Positions 17,160 to 25,033 of a stretch of DNA of 51,594 nt are shown here, in pieces (the stretch's first letter is position 1; the number at the start of each line of letters is the position of its first letter). The position numbers and the translations under genes were made by a program. Location: positions 1 to 51,594 of the forward strand of contig USDT01000018.1 of NCBI GenBank assembly GCA_900553465.1, in the 5' to 3' direction. The stretch comes from an uncultured Prevotella sp. (GTDB lineage: Bacteria > Bacteroidota > Bacteroidia > Bacteroidales > Bacteroidaceae). The notes beneath the pieces are model-generated. The model saw only the letters and a list, made by a program, of their open reading frames with translations. It did not search any database and was not told the DNA's origin.

Positions 17160-17678
17160 ATGTTGAATCAGAAAATAGAAGAAGCAATCAACGCACAGAT
17201 CAATGCGGAGATGTGGTCGGCTTATCTTTATCTGTCAATGGCTGCTTATTGCCATTCGCAGGGTAATCCCGGCATGGGCAAGTGGTTTGAGGTTCAGTTC
17301 CAGGAGGAGCAGGACCATGCCAAGATTCTTTTCAACTACGTTATCTCACGTGGCGGCAATGTGACTCTTTCGCCCATCGAGGCGGTTCCTACAACGTGGA
17401 ACTCCATTCTGGATGTATTCGAAAGCACACTCGCTCACGAACAGAAGGTGACATCGCTCATCAACAATCTTTTCGCACTGACAACGGCTGAGAACGACTA
17501 TGCCACACAGAGCATGCTGAAGTGGTTCATCGACGAGCAGGTGGAGGAAGAGGAGACCGCACAGACCATTATCGACAATCTGAAGATGATAAAGGACAAT
17601 GGTTACGGACTCTATATGCTTGACAAAGAACTCGGTGCACGTGTTTACACACAGGCATCGCCGCTGGCAGGCAAATAA
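17160..17678 (+). CDS. ftnA: Non-haem ferritin (FtnA type)
   Basis: 172 residues. Ferroxidase residues match E. coli FtnA numbering: E17 (INAEMWSAYLYLSMA), E50 and H53 (FQEEQDHAKILFNYV), E94 (LAHEQKV), Q127 and E130 (FIDEQVEEEETAQ). It forms a 24-mer that oxidises and stores iron in the cytoplasm. A TAACTTTA hexamer-like box at 17136-17143 could be its own -7 element but lacks the final G. It ends at a strong bidirectional hairpin (17739-17790). Confidence 0.95.
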   Translation: MLNQKIEEAINAQINAEMWSAYLYLSMAAYCHSQGNPGMGKWFEVQFQEEQDHAKILFNYVISRGGNVTLSPIEAVPTTWNSILDVFESTLAHEQKVTSLINNLFALTTAENDYATQSMLKWFIDEQVEEEETAQTIIDNLKMIKDNGYGLYMLDKELGARVYTQASPLAGK

Positions 17679-17738
17679 TGTATCGGTATGCTGATGACAC
17701 CGCGTTATGAAGTACGCGTGATGTCGTGATATACAAAA

Positions 17739-17790
17739 ACTGACCGGCAGGGAAGTCATTCTATACTGTGACTTTTTCCTGCCGGTCAGT
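17739..17790. terminator. Bidirectional terminator between ftnA and TonB gene
   Basis: ACTGACCGGCAGG (17739-17751) pairs perfectly over 13 bp with CCTGCCGGTCAGT (17778-17790), with an inner AAGTCA/TGACTT extension. A T-rich tail lies on the plus side (CTTTGTTTATT) and TTTTGTAT on the minus side, serving the two convergent genes. Confidence 0.85.
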
Positions 17791-17822
17791 CTTTGTTTAT
17801 TGTCTGTTATTTACGCAGAAGT

Positions 17823-18635
17823 CTATTTCTTCTTTTTGAACGTGATGGGGAGGTTGTATTTCATGTTTACGGGTTTGCCATCCTTTGTTGCCGGTGTGAA
17901 TTTCGGAAGAATATCTATCACACGTTCTGCTTCATGGTCGAGACATTGATTAACGCTTTTGGTCACGCTACTGTTGCATACGGTGCCGTCTTTTTTTACT
18001 ACGAAACTCACAAGAACCCGTCCTTCGATGTTGTTTTTCCACGCATATTTGGGATATCTGGTGTTTTGTCTGATGAAATCCATTAATGCACTGATGCCAC
18101 CGGGAAACTCCGGCAGAACATCAGCGTGCATGACAACGTCTTCCTCTTTGACACTGTAGTCGTATGTCGGTTTGATGTAGCTGATGTATGTCTTGCCGTC
18201 CACGGTTGTGGTTTCAAGCGGAATGGACGTCGTTGTCTCAGATTCCAGACCGGGGTTGAATGTATAAGTCACTATATACCTGTTGTCGCCCATATGTTTC
18301 ACCTCAAGACTTTTTAGTGCATCCTCACCGCTGTCCTGCGCCCGGATTATTTCGTCGGCCATAGATTGCTTTGAAACATTGTCAATCTGTTTTATACATT
18401 CCGGGGTGAGATATTCCTTTTTTATTTCTTCCGGAGATTCGCCGGAATCCATGAATGTGGCGATATAACGTCTGTAGAACTCGTATATCCGTTCCTTGGC
18501 TTCGGCATCATCCGTTTTGTTCGGACCGGCGACGGTGTTTGTTATGAGGAATGGTTCCTGTTTTGTGGTAAAAGTCGTATTTGCTTCTGCACTTAATGAA
18601 GAAACAAGTGCGAATACAATGATAGTGTTTCTCAT
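17823..18635 (-). CDS. TonB-family energy-transducer-like protein
   Basis: 270 residues: signal peptide (MRNTIIVFALVSSLSAEA), a middle domain of about 120 residues (DAEAKERIYEFYRRYIATFMDSGESPEEIKKEYLTPECIKQID, DUF3828/DUF4878-like in outline), then a TonB C-terminal domain at about 185-268 with FPGGISALMDFIRQNTRYP, VLVSFVVKKDGTVCNSSVTKSV and LPKFTPATKDGKPVNMKYNLPITF. The N-terminal helix is a signal peptide rather than a Pro-rich TonB anchor, so the TonB domain probably has a periplasmic binding role and does not carry energy to a receptor. Monocistronic. Confidence 0.85.
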   Translation of the reverse strand: MRNTIIVFALVSSLSAEANTTFTTKQEPFLITNTVAGPNKTDDAEAKERIYEFYRRYIATFMDSGESPEEIKKEYLTPECIKQIDNVSKQSMADEIIRAQDSGEDALKSLEVKHMGDNRYIVTYTFNPGLESETTTSIPLETTTVDGKTYISYIKPTYDYSVKEEDVVMHADVLPEFPGGISALMDFIRQNTRYPKYAWKNNIEGRVLVSFVVKKDGTVCNSSVTKSVNQCLDHEAERVIDILPKFTPATKDGKPVNMKYNLPITFKKKK

Positions 18636-18937
18636 ATTTCTTAGTGTTTAATGTTAATAGATACAATAGTGGTAGTCTGTTGTTTTATATGAAATCCCTT
18701 TTGTTTCTGTACCGGTTTGAATCAGTATATACAGGACGTTGCGCGAAAATAAATAATAATCTGATATTTGACAAGATATTTGTCGTGAATGTTTATGTGA
18801 AGTCCTGTTTTTTAACTATTATTTCTGTTCAGTAGAAATTCAGTGGAGGTTGATCGGAATACTGCGGTTTCAATCCTGTATCCGCATTTCTGACTTCTGT
18901 TGAAAGAGAAGCAAAAGAGGGCAGTTACAGATTTTCA
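18636..18937. other. Intergenic spacer without recognised gene
   Basis: Upstream region of the minus-strand TonB gene. I see no tRNA, convincing ORF or clear TAnnTTTG promoter. Its right end (18908-18935) holds GCAAAAGAG and TTACAGATTTT, both also present in reverse complement in the polyA module of the adjoining element, a possible weak terminal inverted repeat. Confidence 0.5.
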
Positions 18938-19605
18938 CTGTCCTGCGGTTTTTCTGTCTGAGTTTTCAGTTCTACCCCAAAAAATAAGCGAGTATTTGCG
19001 CGCGGACTCTTTCTCGGACGCAAATTCTTGAAAATTAAGAGGCTTGTGTAAAGCACTGAATATTAGTAGCTTATATGTGAAATAGATTTTCCGGCCACGC
19101 AATAGGCACCATATTGGCACGTGATACAGCCCGTTTCAGGGCATAAAACGCACCATATCACACCCTGATCTGGGCGTAAACAGAGGCTGATATGGGCATT
19201 ATCGGAACGCAGGATGGATTGTTCTGCATTCTACGATAGGATATACCACATGGTTGTAAGGCCTTAACAAGCCTTTCTTATGTAGTATTTAACATTTCTT
19301 TACACCTCTTTTCCGAATTCAGTTTGTCAAAAAAAAGTCAAGAAAAATCGTAAGTTCGTAGCCTGAGTTTTCTTTAAGAAAGCCGATATCAGGCATGAGA
19401 AAAAGTACGGGGTGCATGCTTCCCGGTTGCGGTGACGATTTATCGGTTGTATCAACGTGAATGGATTGTTGTCGCAACGTGGATTCATCATCACGTTAAC
19501 CCCGAATGGTCATTGTTCATATCACCTCGTGCTGTCTGTAAGTTTTCCGACACTCTGTGTTAATTCATGAATAAAACCTGTTTCATACAGAATTTATACA
19601 GAGTC
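18938..19605 (+). repeat. Dispersed non-coding element, copy 2 (near complete)
   Basis: About 670 bp collinear with the reverse complement of 36520-37160. Module order: TTCTACCCCA-AAAATAAGCGAG (18970-18992); hairpin ATTTGCG (18994-19000)/CGCAAAT (19019-19025); 22-bp array (19100-19204); a variable stretch; TTTAACATTTCTTTACA (19289-19305); CTTTTCCG and TTTGTCAAAAAAAAGTCAAG (19308-19343); stem TCAAGAAAA (19338-19346)/TTTTCTT (19368-19374) with a 21-nt loop; GATTTATCGGTTGT; and an ACAGAATTTATACAGAG end near 19590-19605. No ORF with coding character. No target-site duplication was obvious. Confidence 0.8.
19100..19204. repeat. 22-bp periodic array (array B, inside element copy 2)
   Basis: Pentamers TTTCA (19134), TATCA (19156), AAACA (19178) and TATCG (19200) are exactly 22 bp apart. 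Cores include ATACAGCCCGTTTCAGGG, AAACGCACCATATCA and GATATGGGCATTATCG. Some units read as the reverse complement of others (AAACGCACCATATCA versus TGATATGGTGCGTTT), so the unit is close to palindromic. Confidence 0.7.
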
Positions 19606-19609
19606 GCAT

Positions 19610-19661
19610 AAAGCCTGTCAAGGACTCCGGCATTGGATTTTCCGTGCAAAGACAGGCTTTT
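19610..19661. terminator. Terminator hairpin downstream of lipoprotein gene
   Basis: AAAGCCTGTC (19610-19619) pairs with GACAGGCTTT (19651-19660), followed by TTATGTTTT on the plus strand. It lies just past the minus-strand stop at 19698, ending the blaI-blaR1-lipoprotein operon, and immediately after element copy 2. Confidence 0.65.
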
Positions 19662-19697
19662 ATGTTTTCTCTTATTTTTTATGTATGAATATTCTGT

Positions 19698-20633
19698 TCA
19701 GAGCGATATGCCTTTCTCCAAGTCAAGTCGGTTGCCCTGGTTTGTCGAATTGTCTTGTGTAATATTGACGGGAATGTCAACTGTGTAAAAGGTCGCATCA
19801 GGTGAAATTTGCTGCTGTGGCAGGGCGTTCACCTGTTTGTAAAGTATTTCTGCAGCTTCCGCGTCTTCGTCTTCATGGTAAACACAGATGAAGCATGAGC
19901 CGATTCGTTGGAACAGACTTTTCGGTGTGCAGATTGCCAGTTCGCCATCTTCGGTCAATGCAATGCGCAGTATCATATTGCATTTTTTATTTATTGATAT
20001 TTGTGAGGCGACGCGCTGCAGTATTTCTTTTGTGTTTGCCGGCATCTGTGCGAGCGTAATCTGTTCGGACAAGTCGTCGTGATTTTTGAAGAATCTTATG
20101 GAATTGCCGACGTGAGGATAATCTTTCATTGTATTGAAGTGTATTTCGTCGCGTCCCATAAACAAACCTCTTGATCCGGCAGATTTCTTCTCTACTTTCT
20201 CGTAATCCATGAAAACAACCTGGTTGTATCCGCGCGGGACGAATGAAATGCCGTGGAAATTCGGCCTGAATGTGTTTATTTTGAGATAAACGTCCACGTT
20301 TCCGTCGTAGGCAGGATCGATGGAGTAGTCGTTGTGTTCGACAATGCTGTCTGGTGATACCACCTCCCATGTGCCGCCGGCAAATATCCCGGGCTTTTCC
20401 ATATTTGTACGGAAGCTGTACCATTCGTGGTTTTCGTTATATACCTTGAACTCCGGTATGTAAATGGTATGACCTATGTATTTGCCTACACGTTGCCACA
20501 TGCCGACGGCGTCTTTCTCTATCTGTGCCATCTTTGACTTGCGTTGTGCGGTCTTGTCTGTTTCCTGTGCAATAGTGCATCCGGTAGTCAGTAACAATGT
20601 TATTACTGCTACAGCTAATCTTTTTGTGTTCAT
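19698..20633 (-). CDS. Lipoprotein of the BlaI/BlaR1 operon (DUF4488-like N-terminus)
   Basis: 311 residues. Signal peptide with lipobox LLLTTGC at Cys19. Residues about 40-150 look lipocalin-like (VGMWQRVGKYIG ... WYSFRTNMEKPGIFAGGTWEVV ... SIDPAYDGNVDVYLKI), resembling DUF4488 proteins in outline. Residues about 205-295 (MILRIALTEDGELAICTPKS ... EAAEILYKQVNALPQ ... FYTVDIPVNI) show the strand-DG-strand-helix-strand pattern of a worn TonB C-terminal domain. It starts 50 nt after the blaR1 stop, so it is likely the effector or a partner of that sensor. Function unknown. Confidence 0.75.
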   Translation of the reverse strand: MNTKRLAVAVITLLLTTGCTIAQETDKTAQRKSKMAQIEKDAVGMWQRVGKYIGHTIYIPEFKVYNENHEWYSFRTNMEKPGIFAGGTWEVVSPDSIVEHNDYSIDPAYDGNVDVYLKINTFRPNFHGISFVPRGYNQVVFMDYEKVEKKSAGSRGLFMGRDEIHFNTMKDYPHVGNSIRFFKNHDDLSEQITLAQMPANTKEILQRVASQISINKKCNMILRIALTEDGELAICTPKSLFQRIGSCFICVYHEDEDAEAAEILYKQVNALPQQQISPDATFYTVDIPVNITQDNSTNQGNRLDLEKGISL

Positions 20634-20683
20634 AGTTTTAGTGTTTTATGATAATTGTCTGTTTAATGCTTGTTTATTGTTTG

Positions 20684-23401
20684 TTATTTTATGAGGAACG
20701 CGTTTGTGTTTGTCGCAATCATTGACATGCGGTAGTTTGTTTTCATTCCGTATGCCGTGCCTGCTTCCCATTTTATGTTTCTCAGTTTTTCTTTCATACG
20801 TTGCTTAACTTCGTTTTCTATTGGCTCGCTGTTTCTGTCGGCGATATCGATTATGTTGATTTTATCTATGTTGCCGTCGGCATATACCATGAATGTTATC
20901 ATTGCCATTCGGTCGCCCAGACCTTTTATGTTGCGCATGACAGTGTTCTCTGTACCGTCGGCCATGGTTTTGAAGGATGGCAGTTCGTATTGTTTCATGT
21001 CGTCGGAGTTGAATATGAGTCCACTCATGTATTTTCTGATGTTCGGATCATCTGACGGTGATGTGTTGATATTGTCAATCACGTAACGGCCGCCGCTTAT
21101 TGACAGATGGACGGCTATATGCTTGTATTCGGCTTCGGGAGTAAACAGCGCCTTTGCATATTCCACTATGTACCAGTTCATTTCGAGTGGCTGTATTTTC
21201 AGCGTTCGTTCTGCCCAATGGTCTATTTCGCTGTCGCCGAGTAGCACTTTCTCAATATTGCCTCCCATTCGTGACATCATGTTATCAGTGAAATATTTGT
21301 GTATGCTGCTGTTTTCAAGCTTTATGCCATGCGGTGTGAGGGCCGATATGCATGAGGAATACAGATTGTAAAGCATACGTTCCGGGACGGTGATTGCTTT
21401 TTTGCTGTTCATCCAGTTCAATGGCATGGTCATTACCATGCTTACGGCTTTGCCGTTAATCTGTGCGGGCTGCCATTTGGACATTGTGTAGAACATATCT
21501 TCCACACGCTTATTCTGTTCGGCTGTAAGTGTGCCGATACAGTGTACATCGGTCACGGTGCCGTCGCTTCTCACGATAAAGCGCACTATAGTCCGGTTGT
21601 CTGCACGCAGTATGTTGCCGATGCGCTCCTGAAGCTCGCGTTCGGAGCCATTATAGACAGGCAGTTTGTCGGCGTGTGTGTAAACCTTCTCGTTTCTCAG
21701 TTTCTGTGAGATCAGATTTGCAATACCGCGTTTTTCATCGGTGATGATGCTGTAACTCTTATCTCCGGCCATACTTTTATATATACTTGCCATTGACCTG
21801 AACTGAGCAGGCCATGCGCTTTGCTTTTTCTCATTTGCAGTGTAATTATTCACGCTAATTGATGTTATGTGTGGTTTCCCTGTATGTATTTTCCCGTTTT
21901 TATCTATATGACATTCCTTCGCTTCTATCAGCCATGAATTGCTCCAGGCATTATAGTGCTTGTTGAATTTCCAGTTGTCCACGTCGCGTGCTTCTGAAAT
22001 GTAGAACGTAAGCAGTGTATCGGCTTCGTCGCATAATCTGCTTTCTATACCGAATACGGTTTTGCTATCGTCTATACCGAGTTTTTTCCGGTCTGTCAGT
22101 TTTCCTTTTTTATCGATGACGGTCAGATAATAGTCTGTTGATGCTTCATTTTGTTTACTGGTGAATGCCACAGTGTAACCGTCGTGCAGTGTCATTTTCT
22201 GCGCTTCTTCGGCCGGACGTCCTTTGCCGGTGTCTGTGATTCTTATGACTTTTACACTTTTCAGATTATCAAGATCAATGTCTTCTGTGTTTTTGTTTGC
22301 CGTACTGTCGGTTCTGAATACGGGAATATCGATATTGTCTTTTATTTTTTCGATTATCACCTTTCTGCTTTCGTCCATTTTGTTTGCCACCTCTTCTATT
22401 TTCGGACTGGCGAATGCTATCAGTGCAAAGGCGCTTGCCGGTATGATATAGAGGTATTTGCAGATTGTCCATCTTTTGGATTTATCTCTCAACATCATTA
22501 TTATTCGTGATTTGAGCGATGTGTGTGAGAAGCCGTTTGCTACATTAAGGAAATGTGGCTTTGCAAGACGCGATACAAGCAGGAGCTGATATGTTTTCAT
22601 ATCTGTGCCTTGGCGCAGAACATATTCATCTGCTTCGTATTCGTGTATAGCACATAGGTCGTGGCGTAACATCCAAAGTACGGGGTTGAACCATTGCAGA
22701 ATCTCGGCGAATGTAATGATTATAATATCCACCGAATGGCGGCAAGCCACATGTGCACGCTCATGAGCTATCACAGCATTGTAAGAAGGTCGGGCAGCGT
22801 CAGTCTCACCGATTACAATGCTTTTCATCCAGCTGAAAGGGGGAATGTCGCCCTTGTGACAATATATTGTCGTGTTGTTGAGTTTGCGTTTCCAGACACA
22901 GTTTCGGTGTATGTAAAGATACAGCGATATTATTTGTACAGTGCGTAGGATAAAAATAGAGAATGTGCCGGTTGCATACATTATAAGCAGGATTGTCGGC
23001 CATAGACTTTTATTATCATGACGTTCTGATGATGCAGCGATATGAGTGTTTGTATTCTGAATGTTTGTTGTTATTGTGTTTTCGTATTCAATGTGTGTTT
23101 GGGTGTTGGAGATTTCATCCTCCTGTGACATTATAGGCTCGCGTGATAAAGCCTGGTCAAGATAACCGGATGTGATTACTTCTAATCTTGCGCTGTTTGC
23201 ACTGATGTTTATCGCAGATGGATTTCCCCATGCTATGCGGATTGAGGGTATGATGAACGATGCTGCAAGTATTGAAAGCAATACAATTCGATTCATACGA
23301 TGTCTTGTTTCATTCCGTAGGAATAGAGAAAACGGAAGGTATAGCAGGGTTAGACAAAATGCCGATTTTATCGAATAAATAATAAGAGACACCATAGGCA
23401 A
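20684..23401 (-). CDS. BlaR1-type M56 sensor peptidase with TonB-like C-terminal domains
   Basis: 905 residues. N-terminal TM helices (about 5-27, 38-58, 135-160) and the M56 zinc site HERAH at 213-217 with EYEADEYVL at 254-262. A further TM helix lies at about 313-332. The long periplasmic part lacks the penicillin-binding SxxK domain of classical BlaR1. Instead a TonB C-terminal domain lies at about 574-664 (VRFIVRSDGTVTDV ... MSKWQPAQINGKAVSMVMTMPL), and a second, diverged one is suggested at about 820-900 (MITFMVYADGNIDKI ... IKWEAGTAYGMKTNY). It should cleave the BlaI repressor encoded just upstream on binding an unknown envelope signal. Confidence 0.9.
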   Translation of the reverse strand: MPMVSLIIYSIKSAFCLTLLYLPFSLFLRNETRHRMNRIVLLSILAASFIIPSIRIAWGNPSAINISANSARLEVITSGYLDQALSREPIMSQEDEISNTQTHIEYENTITTNIQNTNTHIAASSERHDNKSLWPTILLIMYATGTFSIFILRTVQIISLYLYIHRNCVWKRKLNNTTIYCHKGDIPPFSWMKSIVIGETDAARPSYNAVIAHERAHVACRHSVDIIIITFAEILQWFNPVLWMLRHDLCAIHEYEADEYVLRQGTDMKTYQLLLVSRLAKPHFLNVANGFSHTSLKSRIIMMLRDKSKRWTICKYLYIIPASAFALIAFASPKIEEVANKMDESRKVIIEKIKDNIDIPVFRTDSTANKNTEDIDLDNLKSVKVIRITDTGKGRPAEEAQKMTLHDGYTVAFTSKQNEASTDYYLTVIDKKGKLTDRKKLGIDDSKTVFGIESRLCDEADTLLTFYISEARDVDNWKFNKHYNAWSNSWLIEAKECHIDKNGKIHTGKPHITSISVNNYTANEKKQSAWPAQFRSMASIYKSMAGDKSYSIITDEKRGIANLISQKLRNEKVYTHADKLPVYNGSERELQERIGNILRADNRTIVRFIVRSDGTVTDVHCIGTLTAEQNKRVEDMFYTMSKWQPAQINGKAVSMVMTMPLNWMNSKKAITVPERMLYNLYSSCISALTPHGIKLENSSIHKYFTDNMMSRMGGNIEKVLLGDSEIDHWAERTLKIQPLEMNWYIVEYAKALFTPEAEYKHIAVHLSISGGRYVIDNINTSPSDDPNIRKYMSGLIFNSDDMKQYELPSFKTMADGTENTVMRNIKGLGDRMAMITFMVYADGNIDKINIIDIADRNSEPIENEVKQRMKEKLRNIKWEAGTAYGMKTNYRMSMIATNTNAFLIK

Positions 23402-23450
23402 AATGATAATGATTGTTCTTATTTTTAATTACAGGTTCGCGTGGATTTTT

Positions 23451-23828
23451 TTATTTACTGTTTATCAGTTCGATAATCTCTTGTAATTCGTCATTACTGA
23501 GATTTTCGTTTTCCACAAAAAATGAAACAAGCGATTTGAATGATCCTCCGAAAAAGGTGTTCTTCATTTCATTGGTTTCAAACTTCAGATATTCTCTTTT
23601 ACTTATGGATGGATAGAAAACAAAGTTTTTCATTCCTTTGTGTTTTTCGTATTTGACAAATCCTTTTTGTGTCATGATTCTCAAGAATGTGGCTAATGTT
23701 GTATATGCCGGTTTTGGCTCGGGAAACATTTCGAGAAGTTCACTGATAGTGGCTTTTTGTTTCTCCGAATTCCATAACATCCCCATTATCTGCTTTTCAT
23801 GTTGGGTCATCTTTCTGTTTTTGTCCAT
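23451..23828 (-). CDS. BlaI/MecI/CopY-family transcriptional repressor
   Basis: 125 residues. N-terminal winged helix (MTQHEKQIMGMLWNSEKQKATISELLEMF, then PAYTTLATFLRIMTQKGFVKYEKHKGMKNFVFYP) and C-terminal dimerisation helix (SFFVENENLSNDELQEIIELINSK) are typical of BlaI. The repressor dimer binds DNA and is inactivated by cleavage by the co-transcribed BlaR1-like peptidase (49 nt downstream). It probably represses its own operon from the promoter at 23859-23889. Confidence 0.93.
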   Translation of the reverse strand: MDKNRKMTQHEKQIMGMLWNSEKQKATISELLEMFPEPKPAYTTLATFLRIMTQKGFVKYEKHKGMKNFVFYPSISKREYLKFETNEMKNTFFGGSFKSLVSFFVENENLSNDELQEIIELINSK

Positions 23829-23858
23829 AAGTAAGATTGTTTGTGTGAAACTTTTTTA

Positions 23859-23889
23859 CAAATATAGATATTAAGGAAACACAGGACAA
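23859..23889 (-). promoter_or_regulatory. Promoter of blaI-blaR1 operon
   Basis: Minus strand TTG (23887-23889), 20 bp, TATATTTG (23859-23866). A TTTAGTAAA-type repeat lies just upstream (two AGTAAA words at 23911 and 23941), a possible BlaI operator region. Confidence 0.65.
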
Positions 23890-24033
23890 ATAACCATCTA
23901 TTAAATTTTTAGTAAACGATGGAATTTAACTTTTATTTTTAGTAAATGGGTGCGATGTGTTATATTCCTTGCCATTGATACCAACTATTGATATTAATAA
24001 TGTATATGAATGTGAAAACGGATTGTTTTTGTT

Positions 24034-24063
24034 TTGTTTTATGTCCGATTTACAGTAACTTTG
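24034..24063 (+). promoter_or_regulatory. Promoter of trmB
   Basis: TTG (24034-24036), 19 bp, TAACTTTG (24056-24063). Predicted start near 24069, which rules out in-frame start codons upstream of it and supports the ATG at 24087. Confidence 0.7.
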
Positions 24064-24086
24064 CCAACAAAATTATATACGAAAAT

Positions 24087-24857
24087 ATGGGCAGGGGAAA
24101 ATTAGCAAAGTTTGCTGATATGGAACGATATGAGAACGTGTTCGAATATCCGTATTCCGTCGTGGAGCAGAAACCTTTTGATATGAAAGGACATTGGCGT
24201 GAGCAGTATTTTAAGAATGATGGTCCTATTGTGCTTGAACTTGGTTGTGGACGCGGTGAATATACGGTTGAACTGGCAAAGCGTTTTCCTGAGATAAACT
24301 TTATTGGTGTTGATATAAAGGGTGCAAGAATGTGGAGCGGAGCAACGCAGGCGCTTGAAGAGAAGCTGCCGAATGTGGCATTTTTGCGTACCAATATTGA
24401 GATAATAGACCGTTTCTTTGATGTTGATGAGGTGCAGGAGATATGGTTGACATTCAGTGACCCTCAGATGAAGAGCGTCAGAAAACGTCTTACGAGTACG
24501 TATTTCATGGAACGTTATCGCAAGTTTCTCACGGATGGAGGGTTGATACATTTGAAGACGGATTCAAATTTCCTTTTTACATATACATCATATATGGTTC
24601 AGAGAAATAGTCTTCCATTGCTTTTCTCCACGGAAGACCTGTACCATACAGATGGACTTGACGAACAGACACAGAGTATTCTGGGAATAAAAACATATTA
24701 TGAGAGCCAGTGGATTGAGCGTGGCCTTAATATTCGATATATGAAATTCAGACTCCCGCATGAAGGTGAGTTGCATGAACCGGATGTGGAAATCCCACTT
24801 GACGAGTACCGCAGTTATAAACGTACCAAACGCAGTAGTCTCACTGTTGCGAAATGA
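24087..24857 (+). CDS. trmB: tRNA (guanine-N7-)-methyltransferase
   Basis: 256 residues from ATG 24087 ([18 protein letters not shown]). The open frame continues to 23988, but the promoter at 24034-24063 lies inside that extension. SAM-binding motif I is [20 protein letters not shown], followed by [16 protein letters not shown], then [19 protein letters not shown] (the TrmB FPDPW-like block, here FSDPQ, as in other Bacteroidota) and [14 protein letters not shown]. It makes m7G46 in tRNA variable loops. Monocistronic. Confidence 0.93.
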   Translation: MGRGKLAKFADMERYENVFEYPYSVVEQKPFDMKGHWREQYFKNDGPIVLELGCGRGEYTVELAKRFPEINFIGVDIKGARMWSGATQALEEKLPNVAFLRTNIEIIDRFFDVDEVQEIWLTFSDPQMKSVRKRLTSTYFMERYRKFLTDGGLIHLKTDSNFLFTYTSYMVQRNSLPLLFSTEDLYHTDGLDEQTQSILGIKTYYESQWIERGLNIRYMKFRLPHEGELHEPDVEIPLDEYRSYKRTKRSSLTVAK

Positions 24858-24914
24858 CAGCATTAAGTTGGAGTTATTCATTAATATTCAGGAATTTATT
24901 TTTAGTATAATATT

Positions 24915-24968
24915 ACAGTGTCACTGTATTTCTGCATAATAAACTTGCAAGCGTGATATACAGTGACA
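24915..24968. promoter_or_regulatory. Nested inverted repeats between trmB and GH92 (terminator or operator)
   Basis: ACAGTG-T-CACTGT (24915-24927) is a perfect palindrome; its right half TGTCACTGTAT (24919-24929) also pairs over 11 bp with ATACAGTGACA (24958-24968), followed by TTTGGTTTGATT. It could terminate trmB, or be a regulatory site with three half-sites upstream of the mannosidase operon. Confidence 0.5.
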
Positions 24969-25033
24969 TTTGGTTTGATTATCAAGAATATTGAATTGTT
25001 ATTAATAAAGTAAAAGCTAAATTCTTACACGGC

